A stretch of 64,000 nt of DNA from Phascolarctobacterium sp. ET69 (lineage in GTDB: Bacteria > Bacillota > Negativicutes > Acidaminococcales > Acidaminococcaceae), in the NCBI RefSeq assembly GCF_023336935.1, contig NZ_JAMBLR010000002.1:248001-312000 (forward strand), given 5' to 3'. Every line of letters starts with the position of its first letter. Within the stretch, counting starts at the first letter, position 1. Made by a program: the position numbers and the translations under genes. The notes under the pieces were generated by a model. It was not told where the DNA came from, searched no databases, and saw only the letters and a list, made by a program, of their open reading frames with translations. Positions 9,076 to 17,297 of the stretch are shown here, piece by piece.

Positions 9076-10467
9076 ATGCAATACGATTTAATTGTTATCG
9101 GCGCAGGGCCGGGCGGCTATGTGGCGGCTATCCGTGCGGCGCAGCTGGGGCTGAAAACTGCCGTTGCGGAACGTGCGGAAGTTGGCGGCACCTGCCTGAA
9201 CCGCGGCTGCATACCTACCAAAACCTTAATGCACAGCGCCAATTTGTACCGCGAAATCGGCGAAGCCGGTAAAATGGGCGTTAACGTAACCGGCGCAGAG
9301 GCAGATTTTAAAGCCATGCATGCACGCAAAGCGCAGGTAGTGGAACAGCTCCGCGGCGGTGTGGCGCAGCTTTTAAAGGGTAACGGCATTGATGTGCTTG
9401 AAGGTGAGGCGGCTTTTGCTTCGCCGGAAAGCATTACCGTCGGCGGCGAAAACTATACCGCAAAAAACTTTATTATCGCCACCGGCAGCAAACCGGCAGT
9501 ACCGCCCATTCCCGGTTCGGATTTTCCCAATGTTGTTACCAGCGACGAAATGCTTGATACCGACAGCTGCGATTATAAGGAGCTTGTAATTATCGGCGGC
9601 GGCGTTATCGGCGTGGAAATGGCGGGCGTTTATAACGGCATAGGCCGCAAAGTTACCATTATTGAAGCACTGGAGAGGATTTTAGCGAATATGGACCGTG
9701 AAATTTCGCAGAACCTTTCCATGATACTGAAAAAACGCGGCGTTGCGGTTAACACCGGCGCCATGGTAACCGGCATTACGCAAGAAGGCGGCCGCCTGAC
9801 CTGCACTTTTGAGCGCAAGGGTAAAACTGAAAGCGTCAGCGCCGACGGCGTACTGATTTGCGTAGGGCGCCGCGCCGTTACCGAAGGGCTGAACCTTGAA
9901 GCTGCGGGCGTGGAAAGCGAACGCGGGCGCGTAAAAGTAGGCGAGGGCTATAAAACCAACGTGCCGCATATTTACGCCATCGGTGACGTTACCGGCGGCA
10001 TTCAGCTGGCGCACGCTGCCGAAGCGCAGGGCATTGCCTGCGTGGAAGGTATCTGCGGGCTTGCGCCGACGGTTGACGCAAACCTTGTGCCTTCGTGCGT
10101 ATATACTTCGCCCGAAATTGCCACGGTTGGCATTACGGCAGACGAAGCCAAAGCGCAGGGACGCGCCGTTATTACCGGCAAATACGTTATGAGCGGCAAC
10201 GGCAAATCCATTATCGAAAATGAGGAACGCGGCTTTATTAAGCTGGTGTTTGACGCAGAAACGGAAAAACTCATCGGCGCGCAGCTGATGTGCGGCCGCG
10301 CTACCGATATGATTGGCGAAATGGTTACGGCTGTAAGCGCAGGGCTGACCAAAGCGCAGCTGGCAATGGCGCTGCACCCGCACCCAACCTTCTGCGAAGG
10401 CATTACCGAAGCGGTACACGCCGCAGACGGCCACAGCATACACACCATGCCTCCGCGCAGGCGGTAA
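9076..10467 (+). CDS. lpdA: Dihydrolipoyl dehydrogenase (L-protein)
   Basis: 463 residues, full length. This flavoprotein reoxidises dihydrolipoyl-GcvH with NAD+. It has an N-terminal FAD site (VIGAGPGGYVAAIRAAQ), the redox disulfide GGTCLNRGCIPTK, an NAD site (IIGGGVIGVEMA), the second FAD block YAIGDVTGG and the C-terminal catalytic HPHPTFCE with the His-Glu pair. A GAAAGG site precedes the ATG. Last gene of the gcv operon, followed by a strong terminator. Confidence 0.97.
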   Translation: MQYDLIVIGAGPGGYVAAIRAAQLGLKTAVAERAEVGGTCLNRGCIPTKTLMHSANLYREIGEAGKMGVNVTGAEADFKAMHARKAQVVEQLRGGVAQLLKGNGIDVLEGEAAFASPESITVGGENYTAKNFIIATGSKPAVPPIPGSDFPNVVTSDEMLDTDSCDYKELVIIGGGVIGVEMAGVYNGIGRKVTIIEALERILANMDREISQNLSMILKKRGVAVNTGAMVTGITQEGGRLTCTFERKGKTESVSADGVLICVGRRAVTEGLNLEAAGVESERGRVKVGEGYKTNVPHIYAIGDVTGGIQLAHAAEAQGIACVEGICGLAPTVDANLVPSCVYTSPEIATVGITADEAKAQGRAVITGKYVMSGNGKSIIENEERGFIKLVFDAETEKLIGAQLMCGRATDMIGEMVTAVSAGLTKAQLAMALHPHPTFCEGITEAVHAADGHSIHTMPPRRR

Positions 10468-10480
10468 CACTGCATAACAA

Positions 10481-10512
10481 AAAAGCAGGCTTAACGCCTG
10501 CTTTTATTTTTT
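10481..10512 (+). terminator. Terminator of the gcv operon
   Basis: Perfect 10-bp arms AAAAGCAGGC (10481-10490) and GCCTGCTTTT (10496-10505), loop TTAAC, then a T-rich run. Confidence 0.9.
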
Positions 10513-10531
10513 ATATTTATATATTCAATTT

Positions 10532-10771
10532 TCACTGCATTTGTTTGATAATCTGCATAATTTCTTCAACGCCTGGCACATTGCCGCCTGCCACAACTTT
10601 GCCGTCGATAACAAGCGCCGGTAAAGTCATTACACCGTAGGCCATAATGCGGCGCAGTTCGCTCACGCGTTCAAATTTTGCAGGGCATTTTAACTTTTTA
10701 GCGGCCACGGCAGCATTTTGGAACAATACCTCCACCTGTTTTGTCATTGGCCCTAAAACTTTAATTTGCAT
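10532..10771 (-). CDS. Thioredoxin-fold protein (MTH895-like) lacking the CXXC motif
   Basis: 79 residues. The sequence aligns along its length with the small thioredoxin/glutaredoxin-like family (redox-active disulfide protein 2, MTH895 type): IKVLGP at the start, YGVMTLPALVIDGKVV with the cis-proline TLPA, and VPGVEEI at the end. In the family GP is followed by a CXXC active site. Here it is GPMTKQV, so both cysteines are gone; the only cysteine is C29, outside the active-site loop. The protein cannot do dithiol chemistry in the usual way. It stands alone between the gcv terminator and the leftward gene cluster. The fold assignment is firm; the role is unknown. Confidence 0.8.
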   Translation of the reverse strand: MQIKVLGPMTKQVEVLFQNAAVAAKKLKCPAKFERVSELRRIMAYGVMTLPALVIDGKVVAGGNVPGVEEIMQIIKQMQ

Positions 10772-10895
10772 ATCATCTCACCTTCGTTTCTGTATTTGCT
10801 GCACCTTTATCATAACAAAAGGCTTTGGCTAAAGTAAGTACAAACGGTGAACTATTTGCAAATTTTATTACATTCAAAATAAGATGTATTTTTAT

Positions 10896-11171
10896 TTAGC
10901 ACTTTGGGTAGCTTTTATCCTTCCAATACCACCATTTCAGCTTTTCGGGGTCCGGGCTTTCGGTGTCGGCATAATACACTGCCATGCGGAAAACATACAG
11001 CTGGCACAAATCCTCCTGCCGTCCTTTAAATTCGCAGTCCATGCGGTAAAGTTCTTTCGGGTCTTTGCCTTTTAAATCGGCAATGCGGCGGATGCCGATA
11101 TTTAATAAATCCTGCTCTATGTTTGGGCCAATAAACGGTATTTTGCGCAGTTCGCTTTTGTTTTTATTCAT
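10896..11171 (-). CDS. Helix-hairpin-helix protein of the Cdd1 (pathogenicity locus) family
   Basis: 91 residues. FIGPNIEQDLLNIGIRRIADL is a helix-hairpin-helix-like segment. The C-terminal block (LYRMDCEFKGRQEDLCQLYVFRMAVYYA ending WWYWKD, described here in parts) matches the small Cdd1 family. Members are DNA-binding-like proteins of unknown role; the name comes from one clostridial locus and implies no virulence. The start overlaps the stop of the upstream TIGR04076-like gene by 8 bp, so it is the last gene of a four-gene leftward unit. Confidence 0.8.
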   Translation of the reverse strand: MNKNKSELRKIPFIGPNIEQDLLNIGIRRIADLKGKDPKELYRMDCEFKGRQEDLCQLYVFRMAVYYADTESPDPEKLKWWYWKDKSYPKC

Positions 11172-11430
11172 CTTTTACCACTTCAATCTTAAAAACATTG
11201 ATGGTATCAACATCGGGGCAGCAAAATACTGCCGTGCCGGGTTCTGCACCGGGAATTGAACCGCCGTAGCGTAGAATGTCGATATAGGGAAAGGCAACAT
11301 GCATTGCCATTGGGCACAGCTTGCCGCGTTCCGTGTCAAAATCAAAGCTGTCGCCCGGTTTATGCCCGCGGTGGCAGCCGCAGGGGCCTTTGCGGCCGAT
11401 AACGGTTATTTTAATTTTCGGTTTTTGCAT
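11164..11430 (-). CDS. TIGR04076-like small cysteine-rich protein
   Basis: 88 residues. It shows the conserved spacing of this uncharacterised family: an ITVIGRKGPCGCHRGHKPGD start, then LCPMAMHVAFPYI, LRYGGSIPG and FCCPD. The conserved cysteines and histidine suggest metal or cofactor binding, but no function is established. It overlaps the genes on both sides (8 and 20 bp) within the leftward unit. Confidence 0.78.
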   Translation of the reverse strand: MQKPKIKITVIGRKGPCGCHRGHKPGDSFDFDTERGKLCPMAMHVAFPYIDILRYGGSIPGAEPGTAVFCCPDVDTINVFKIEVVKDE

Positions 11431-12100
11431 TGCTGCCGCCTCCGTAATTTTTTATAACAGCCGCAGCCCAGTTTAAAAGCAGCCCGGAATAAGCGCTGAA
11501 TTCCGCGGGGCTGATTTTTGTTTTAAACTGCGCCGGGCAGGTGAGTATTTTAAAATCTTCACCCTGCAATTTATTGGCAAGGTCTTTTCTTTTGGCAATA
11601 TAAGCGCCGGTTTCAAGGTAATGTTTTGCCTGCAAAGCAAAAAAGGCTGATTTGTAAAGCATTTTTAAAACTTCCGCGCTTTCTTCATGCACAAAATTGT
11701 GTACGCAGGCGTGGTAAATATTGCATGCCGCCGTGTGCAGCGCACGTTTGGCATCAGCTTCGCCTGTTAAAAAAGCAATAAACTCCAAATCGCCGTAAAT
11801 GGCTTTGGTGTCGCGGCAAAACTGAAATAAATCTGCCTTGTCCCACGCTTTCAGTTCTTCGGTGCCGCTTACAAAGCCGCATATTTTTGTGCGTTCTTCT
11901 AAACTAGCAATGGCGTTTTTGTAAAGGGTTAAGTCATCAAGCGTAAGGCTGTTTAAAATTAAAACAACGTCAATGTCGCTGCCTTCGTGCGCTTCGCCGC
12001 GCGCATAGCTGCCTTGCAGCCCGATAAACACAATCCTTGCGCCAAACGCCGCGTCCACGGCTTCTATGTATTTATCAAGCCAGCGGTCTAAATTAAACAT
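11411..12100 (-). CDS. Nucleotidyltransferase-domain protein with HEPN-like C-terminus
   Basis: 229 residues. Residues about 22-48 hold the minimal nucleotidyltransferase core: GLQGSYARG followed by the GSDIDVVLI metal-binding pair. The C-terminal half is helical with a YHACVHNFVHEESAEVLKM region resembling HEPN domains that partner these enzymes. As a single-chain MNT-HEPN-like protein it could modify a nucleic acid or protein. It is not in the two-gene toxin-antitoxin arrangement. Overlaps both neighbours, so it is co-translated with the Nudix-GNAT protein upstream. Confidence 0.72.
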   Translation of the reverse strand: MFNLDRWLDKYIEAVDAAFGARIVFIGLQGSYARGEAHEGSDIDVVLILNSLTLDDLTLYKNAIASLEERTKICGFVSGTEELKAWDKADLFQFCRDTKAIYGDLEFIAFLTGEADAKRALHTAACNIYHACVHNFVHEESAEVLKMLYKSAFFALQAKHYLETGAYIAKRKDLANKLQGEDFKILTCPAQFKTKISPAEFSAYSGLLLNWAAAVIKNYGGGSNAKTEN

Positions 12101-13025
12101 TGCCTGCTCCGTTTCTGCCGCTTTTTTGCGGCTTTTTCAGTATGTAAATAAGGTGCGGCATTTCTTTGCCTTTGTAGGTTTTTACAAAACTGCCGCTTAT
12201 TGCCATGCCAAGCCTTTCCGCCACGCGGCGGGATTTTTTGTTTTCCGGGCGGATTTCCGCGATAACTTCTTCTGCACCAAGCGCGCCGAAAGCATAATTG
12301 ACGCTTGCCTGCGCTGCTTCAGTGGCGTAGCCCTTGCCCCAGCAGGATTTGTTAAAGATATAGGCCACGCCCATGCGGCGCTCGCCGTTTATGGTTTCTA
12401 TAAGCGGTCCGCACACGCCCAAAAATTTGCCGCTGCATTTTTCGGTTACGGCGTAAAAGCTAAAGCCGTCTGCCTTGTAGCGGCGCAGGTTTTCAGTAAG
12501 CCATGCCGTAACTTCCGCATCTGTAAACGGCGCTTCCCAGGCGTACATTACTTCTTTATTCTGCAAAAAGGTTTTCAGTTCCGCTTCGTCACCGGGCGTA
12601 AGTTCACGCAGGTAAAGGCGTTCGGTTTGTATTTTGGCGTTTGCCTGTGCCGCAATTTTAGCAACTATTGCTTTATCTGCCGGGCAAAAGTCATAGGCGG
12701 TTATGTTTTGGGGCAGTATCCACGCCAGTTCGCTGTGCTCCAGGCGCTGCGGCTCGTCCTGCGTGGTGCAGTTAAACAGCGTTAAGTGTATCGTAATATC
12801 GGGGTAGGTGTGCGTTACTTCATAATAAACGCTGCCGGGCACAACGGTTATGCCCAGTTCTTCGCGGCATTCGCGCACCAGCGCCTGTTGTTTTGTTTCG
12901 CCTGCTTCCACCTTGCCGCCGGGAAACTCCCATAACAGCGCCCTTGCCTTGTTTGCCGGGCGGCGGCAGATTAAAATTTTATCTTCGCGCCATATCAGCG
13001 CGGCCACAACCTGTGTTATTTTCAT
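12093..13025 (-). CDS. Nudix hydrolase-GNAT acetyltransferase fusion
   Basis: 310 residues in two domains. Residues 1-128 are MutT-like, with the Nudix box from GGKVEAGE to REELGI (about 36-59), as in enzymes that hydrolyse oxidised nucleoside triphosphates. Residues about 134-305 are a RimJ-like N-acetyltransferase (TERLYLREL at the start, CWGKGYATEAAQ as the acetyl-CoA loop, NKKSRRVAERLGM at the end). The longer frame reaches 13106, but ATG 13025 follows AAGG with 7-nt spacing and gives a standard MutT N-terminus. First gene of the leftward four-gene unit. What links the two activities is unknown. Confidence 0.85.
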   Translation of the reverse strand: MKITQVVAALIWREDKILICRRPANKARALLWEFPGGKVEAGETKQQALVRECREELGITVVPGSVYYEVTHTYPDITIHLTLFNCTTQDEPQRLEHSELAWILPQNITAYDFCPADKAIVAKIAAQANAKIQTERLYLRELTPGDEAELKTFLQNKEVMYAWEAPFTDAEVTAWLTENLRRYKADGFSFYAVTEKCSGKFLGVCGPLIETINGERRMGVAYIFNKSCWGKGYATEAAQASVNYAFGALGAEEVIAEIRPENKKSRRVAERLGMAISGSFVKTYKGKEMPHLIYILKKPQKSGRNGAGNV

Positions 13026-13112
13026 AAATATACCTTGCTTTCTTAAATAAACGGCAGAATAAGCCGCTTCTGCCCTAATATTAACATAAGTAAAAGTGCG
13101 CGGCAATAAAAT

Positions 13113-13141
13113 TTGCCGTTTTAAAAGCTATGATGTATAAT
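13113..13141 (+). promoter_or_regulatory. Promoter of sRNA 1 (holin-like toxin locus 1)
   Basis: TTGCCG (13113-13118), 17 bp, TATAAT (13136-13141). It reads toward the convergent toxin gene. Confidence 0.7.
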
Positions 13142-13147
13142 AAGAAA

Positions 13148-13240
13148 AGAGAGATAATCTGATGTTGGTGCGTCAGTCCTCTCCTTGAATATTTTCAGTA
13201 TTGAAAGAAAGGCTGTCCGCGACCGTTGGGACGGCCTTAT
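13148..13240 (+). ncRNA. Antitoxin sRNA candidate, locus 1
   Basis: About 93 nt from the promoter to a hairpin-terminator (arms 13210-13219 and 13229-13238, then ATTTCATTT). Its 5' end GAGATAATCTGATG (13151-13164) is identical to the 5' end of the toxin mRNA, which carries it in inverted orientation at 13371-13384. A pyrimidine block (CCTCTCC) downstream could pair with the toxin GGAGG ribosome site. The two transcripts converge and overlap only at their 3' ends, as in known txpA/ratA and par type I systems. RNA boundaries are inferred. Confidence 0.6.
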
Positions 13241-13255
13241 TTCATTTCCGCGTTA

Positions 13256-13333
13256 TTAACGCCGGGCAGAAATAATGGCAGCTACCAGAATACCGAAAGC
13301 TACCATTAAAGATAACGTTTCATAGGTACTCAC
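13256..13333 (-). CDS. Holin-like small membrane toxin, locus 1
   Basis: 25 residues from GTG 13333. The N-terminus MSTYETLSLM matches the conserved start of the putative holin-like toxin family, followed by one hydrophobic helix and a basic tail ending ARR. A GGAGGTGG site lies 7 nt upstream and can be sequestered by the preceding TCTCC. Family members are thought to damage the membrane when overproduced and are silenced by an sRNA. Homologues in this window are at 43441 and 48026. Confidence 0.75.
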   Translation of the reverse strand: MSTYETLSLMVAFGILVAAIISARR

Positions 13334-13393
13334 TGGTTCACCACCTCCATTTTAAGGGAGAGAAGCCGACCATCAGATTATCTCACGAAGGGT

Positions 13394-13422
13394 ATTATAC
13401 CATAAATACAACTTACATAAAA
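13394..13422 (-). promoter_or_regulatory. Promoter of holin-like toxin 1
   Basis: Minus strand TTTTAT (13422-13417), 17 bp, extended -10 TGG-TATAAT (13399-13394). Locus 2 has the same -35 hexamer and spacing. Confidence 0.55.
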
Positions 13423-13424
13423 GC

Positions 13425-13458
13425 AAACAGCCGGTAAAGAAAATACCGGCTGTTTTTT
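13425..13458. terminator. Bidirectional terminator between gltS and toxin locus 1
   Basis: 12-bp arms AAACAGCCGGTA (13425-13436) and TACCGGCTGTTT (13444-13455) with T runs on both sides, stronger on the plus strand. A related CAGCCGGT hairpin sits in the same place at toxin locus 2 (43607-43640). Confidence 0.8.
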
Positions 13459-13479
13459 AGTATAAGCATTAAAATTAAG

Positions 13480-14706
13480 TTACAGCGTTATCATCCACGT
13501 TATGATGATGGCGTTGGTAAAGTCAATTAAAAACGCGCCGACGAGCGAAACTATCATCCACGCTTTGGGGGAGAAGCCGTATTTATCGGAAAGCGACTGC
13601 ATGTTGGCAAGGCCGTTGGCGGTTGCGCCCATGGCAAAGCCGATGCCGCCTACCGCGAGCATTACAGAGTCGTAATCCTTGCCGAACATTAAGAAGTATA
13701 CGCCCCAGGCGAAGGCCACCATTAAAAGGGTCTGAATGATGAGAATAACAATCAGCGGCAATGCCAGGTTAATAAGCTCGTACAGTTTAAGGCTGTTAAT
13801 GGCCATGGTTACATAAAGCACCAGCGAAATATCGGCAATGCAGTCCATGCCGACGCCTTCAATTTTGTACGCTTTGCTGAAGTCGCCGATGTTGCGGATA
13901 ACTGCGGCGATAAGCATACTGCCGATATATACCGGCAGCGTAATAAACTGGCCGAGGTAGGTGCTTAAAATACTGCCCAGCCCCATGGCGATAGCGACAA
14001 AGCCCAGCGCTTTTAAAATTTCCGCAGCAGCCGCCGGTGCGGGAATGAGGTTTTCGCCGGTAACGGTGGTTTCCGTTTCGTCAATTTCTTCCAGCGGAGC
14101 ATCCTCTTTAGCTGCTTTAGGGGTTTTGAGCTTATATTTTTTAATCAGCTTTTCGCCGAAAGGGCCGCCGATAATGAGCGCCGTTGCCATACCGAAGGTA
14201 GCGGCCGTAATGGCAACCGTTGTTGCGCCGGTAACGCCGTAGTTCTGTTCAAAAAACGGGCCGAAGGCGGCGCTTGTGCCGAGCCCGCCCATCAGTGCCA
14301 CGGCGCCGGCAAGAATGCCGTAGAATTTGTCAATGCCCATCAAGCTGCAAACGCCCATGCCGATGGCGTTCTGCAAAATGCCGAGTATTGTTGAAGTGAA
14401 CCAGAAGCCTACGAGAAGCAGGCCGCCTTTTTTAACAAGTTTTAAGCTTGCCATCATGCCGATGGTGGTAAAAAAGCACAGCAGCGCTACTTTTTGCAGC
14501 GTGTCGTCAAAGGTAAAATCGGCGATGCCGTAAATTTTCAGCAGCGAAAATACCAGCGCAAAAGGCAGGCCGCCTATTACCGGCGCTGGAATGCTGAACC
14601 TTTGCAGGGCGGCGCTGTGGCTTTTTATCCACGTGCCGATGTAATAGCTGACTATGGCGAGGGCAACCGACTGCACCATATCAAGATGAATGGTTGTAAT
14701 TTCCAT
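13480..14706 (-). CDS. gltS: Sodium/glutamate symporter
   Basis: 408 residues, a typical GltS length, with about ten membrane helices in two inverted halves. Diagnostic blocks are the N-terminal LDMVQSVALA, PAPVIGGLPFAL, ALMGGLGTSAAFGP and, in the second half, GGIGFAMGATANGLANMQ. A charged cytoplasmic loop (residues about 200-240) is longer than in Escherichia coli GltS. The protein imports glutamate with sodium. That fits an amino-acid-fermenting anaerobe and the nearby glutamine synthetase. GGAGG precedes ATG 14706. Promoter at 14778-14806. Confidence 0.95.
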   Translation of the reverse strand: MEITTIHLDMVQSVALAIVSYYIGTWIKSHSAALQRFSIPAPVIGGLPFALVFSLLKIYGIADFTFDDTLQKVALLCFFTTIGMMASLKLVKKGGLLLVGFWFTSTILGILQNAIGMGVCSLMGIDKFYGILAGAVALMGGLGTSAAFGPFFEQNYGVTGATTVAITAATFGMATALIIGGPFGEKLIKKYKLKTPKAAKEDAPLEEIDETETTVTGENLIPAPAAAAEILKALGFVAIAMGLGSILSTYLGQFITLPVYIGSMLIAAVIRNIGDFSKAYKIEGVGMDCIADISLVLYVTMAINSLKLYELINLALPLIVILIIQTLLMVAFAWGVYFLMFGKDYDSVMLAVGGIGFAMGATANGLANMQSLSDKYGFSPKAWMIVSLVGAFLIDFTNAIIITWMITL

Positions 14707-14777
14707 ATTATAACCTCCGGTTATTTATTAACAGATGTCTGCATTTTAGTGTGAGCCTTTCAATATCAGACTTGTAT

Positions 14778-14806
14778 ATTATAGACTTTTTTTAATAAAT
14801 TTACAA
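14778..14806 (-). promoter_or_regulatory. Promoter of gltS
   Basis: Minus strand TTGTAA (14806-14801), 17 bp, TATAAT (14783-14778), 72 bp before the start. Confidence 0.65.
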
Positions 14807-14832
14807 TACTGTTTTCAATTTGCAAACTAATG

Positions 14833-14882
14833 TATAATAAACGCCGCTGCGGTAAATTTTCCGTCAGCGGATAATTTTTATT
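14833..14882 (+). other. Intergenic -10-like box followed by a terminator-like hairpin
   Basis: The 452-bp gap between gltS and nrdD holds TATAAT (14833-14838) and, directly after, a hairpin with CCGCTG-CGG arms (14844-14852) and CCG-CAGCGG (14861-14870) followed by ATAATTTTTATT. It could give a very short RNA, but no convincing -35 is present. The rest (14883-15061) is AT-rich with no recognisable gene. Confidence 0.25.
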
Positions 14883-15061
14883 AAAAAACTGCGAAAAAAC
14901 AAGATAACCAAAGTAAAAACCGAAAAATTACTGTTAAAAGAAGGCGCACGGGCTTGACAAAAACAAACTTTGCCGGGGCGTAAACAGATGGAACAAAAAC
15001 TGTAAAGCACAAAATATTGTTAACATAAAAATTAAATTAACAATATATGGTGGTGTTTTGC

Positions 15062-15090
15062 TTTACTTTGATATTAAAGTATGGTATTAT
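15062..15090 (+). promoter_or_regulatory. Promoter of nrdDG
   Basis: TTTACT (15062-15067), 17 bp, extended -10 TGG-TATTAT (15085-15090), 68 bp before nrdD. Confidence 0.5.
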
Positions 15091-15158
15091 GGTTAGGAAT
15101 TATTTTGTAAAAGCGATGACTTTACGTTAAATATTTAAACACGGAAAGAGGGAGGACA

Positions 15159-17285
15159 ATGAAGGTAATCAAGCGCGATGGCTCTACGGTTGACTTTGAC
15201 CGCAGCAAAATAGTTGTAGCCATCCAGAAAGCCAACAATGCTGTTGATGAAAGTGAACGCATTGCCGAAGACAGAATTGAAAACATTGCACATTATGTAG
15301 AAAGCCGCAACCGTATGCGCCTTTTGGTAGAGGATATTCAGGATATGGTAGAGCATCAGCTGATGCAGGAGGGCAAATTCGACCTTGCCAAAGCCTATAT
15401 CATTTACCGCTATACCCGTGCGCTGGTGCGCAAGGCAAATACTACGGACGAAAGCATTCTGTCTTTAATCCGCAACAGCAATAAAGACGTTATGGAAGAA
15501 AATTCCAACAAAAACGCCGTTATGGCTTCCACTCAGCGCGATTTGATTGCCGGCGAGGTTTCCAAAGACTTAACCCGCCGCATTATCCTGCCTGAAGAAA
15601 TTTCCAAAGCGCATGACGAAGGCGCAATCCATTTCCATGATGCCGATTATTTTATTCAGCCTATTTTTAACTGCTGCTTGATTAATATCGGCGATATGCT
15701 GGACAACGGCACGGTTATGAACGGCAAACTTATTGAAAGCCCCAAGAGCTTCCAGGTTGCCTGCACCGTTATGACGCAGATTATCGCCAGCGTTGCCAGC
15801 AGCCAGTACGGCGGCCAGTCGGTGGATATCCGCCATTTGGGCAAATACCTGCGCCGCAGCTACAACAAATTTAAAAAAGCCGTGCTTGACGAAGTGGGCG
15901 ACAGCCTGCCTGCCGAAACGGTGGAACGCCTTGTGCAGGCTCGCTTAAAGAGCGAACTGCAAAGCGGCGTGCAAACCATTCAGTACCAGATTAACACTTT
16001 AATGACCACTAACGGGCAATCGCCGTTTGTAACCATCTTCCTCAACTTACAGGAGGACGACGAATATTTGAAAGAAAACGCCATGATTGTGGAAGAAATT
16101 CTGCGCCAGCGTTTGCAGGGCATTAAAAACGACAAGGGCGTTTATGTAACCCCTGCCTTCCCGAAACTGGTTTATGTTTTGGATGAACACAACTGCTTAA
16201 AAGGCGGCAAATATGATTATATTACCAGGCTTGCCGTTAAATGCAGCGCCAAACGCCTGTATCCGGATTATATTTCCGCCAAGAAAATGCGCGAAAACTA
16301 CGAAGGCAACGTATTTTCGCCGATGGGCTGCCGCAGCTTCCTTGCTCCGTGGAAGGACGAAAACGGAAACTACAAATTTGAAGGCCGCTTCAATCAGGGT
16401 GTTGTTTCCATCAACCTGCCGCAGGTGGCAATTATTGCCAAGGGCGACGAGCAGAAGTTCTGGAAGCTTTTGGATGAAAGGCTTGAGCTTTGCTACAAGG
16501 CTTTAATGTGCCGCCACAACGCGCTGATGGGCGTTAAGAGCGACGTAAGCCCTGTGCACTGGCAGTACGGCGCCATTGCCCGCCTGAAAAAAGGCGAAAC
16601 CATTGATAAATACCTTGTTGGCGGTTACAGCAGCATTTCGCTCGGGTATATCGGCGTGTACGAAATGACCAAGCTGATGAAGGGCGTAAGCCATACCGAC
16701 CCCGTGGGCGAAGAATTTGCGCTGCGCGTAATGCGCTACCTGCGCGCCAAATGCGATAAATGGAAACAGCAGACCGGCATCGGCTTTGCCTTGTACGGCA
16801 CTCCGGCTGAAAGCCTGTGCTACCGTTTTGCCCGCATAGATAAAGAACGCTTCGGCACTATTGACGACGTTACCGATAAAGGCTACTACACCAATTCCTA
16901 TCACGTTGACGTGCGCGAAAATATCGACGCCTTCAGCAAATTTGCCTTTGAAAGCCAGTTCCAGAAAATTTCCAGCGGCGGCGCCATCAGCTACGTGGAA
17001 ATTCCGAACATGCGCCACAATACCGAAGCGCTGGAAGATGTAGTGCGCTTTATTTACGATAACATTCAGTACGCAGAGTTCAACACCAAGAGCGACTACT
17101 GCCATGTGTGCGGCTTTGATGGCGAAATTATCATCAACGACGATTTGGAATGGGAATGCCCGAACTGCGGCAACAAAGACCATAACCTGATGAACGTAAC
17201 CCGCCGTACCTGCGGCTATCTGGGCGAAAACTTCTGGAACGTGGGCAAAACCAAAGAAATTAAATCCCGCGTTCTGCATCTGTAA
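15159..17285 (+). CDS. nrdD: Anaerobic ribonucleoside-triphosphate reductase
   Basis: 708 residues. It makes dNTPs by an oxygen-sensitive glycyl radical mechanism. The N-terminal 90 residues form an ATP-cone regulatory domain (KVIKRDGSTVDFDRSKI). The barrel holds IFNCCLINIGDML. The C-terminus has a CHVCGFDG plus CPNCGNKD zinc site and the glycyl radical loop RRTCGYLG, with the radical glycine at about residue 686. GGGAGGA precedes the ATG. It is 12 bp upstream of its activase nrdG. Confidence 0.98.
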   Translation: MKVIKRDGSTVDFDRSKIVVAIQKANNAVDESERIAEDRIENIAHYVESRNRMRLLVEDIQDMVEHQLMQEGKFDLAKAYIIYRYTRALVRKANTTDESILSLIRNSNKDVMEENSNKNAVMASTQRDLIAGEVSKDLTRRIILPEEISKAHDEGAIHFHDADYFIQPIFNCCLINIGDMLDNGTVMNGKLIESPKSFQVACTVMTQIIASVASSQYGGQSVDIRHLGKYLRRSYNKFKKAVLDEVGDSLPAETVERLVQARLKSELQSGVQTIQYQINTLMTTNGQSPFVTIFLNLQEDDEYLKENAMIVEEILRQRLQGIKNDKGVYVTPAFPKLVYVLDEHNCLKGGKYDYITRLAVKCSAKRLYPDYISAKKMRENYEGNVFSPMGCRSFLAPWKDENGNYKFEGRFNQGVVSINLPQVAIIAKGDEQKFWKLLDERLELCYKALMCRHNALMGVKSDVSPVHWQYGAIARLKKGETIDKYLVGGYSSISLGYIGVYEMTKLMKGVSHTDPVGEEFALRVMRYLRAKCDKWKQQTGIGFALYGTPAESLCYRFARIDKERFGTIDDVTDKGYYTNSYHVDVRENIDAFSKFAFESQFQKISSGGAISYVEIPNMRHNTEALEDVVRFIYDNIQYAEFNTKSDYCHVCGFDGEIIINDDLEWECPNCGNKDHNLMNVTRRTCGYLGENFWNVGKTKEIKSRVLHL

Positions 17286-17297
17286 CGGAGGCCTGCC

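Noticed and set aside
4019-10475. Many long frames opposite and within the gcv operon
   Set aside because: They shadow well-identified genes in GC-richer codon context and have compositionally biased, motif-free products.
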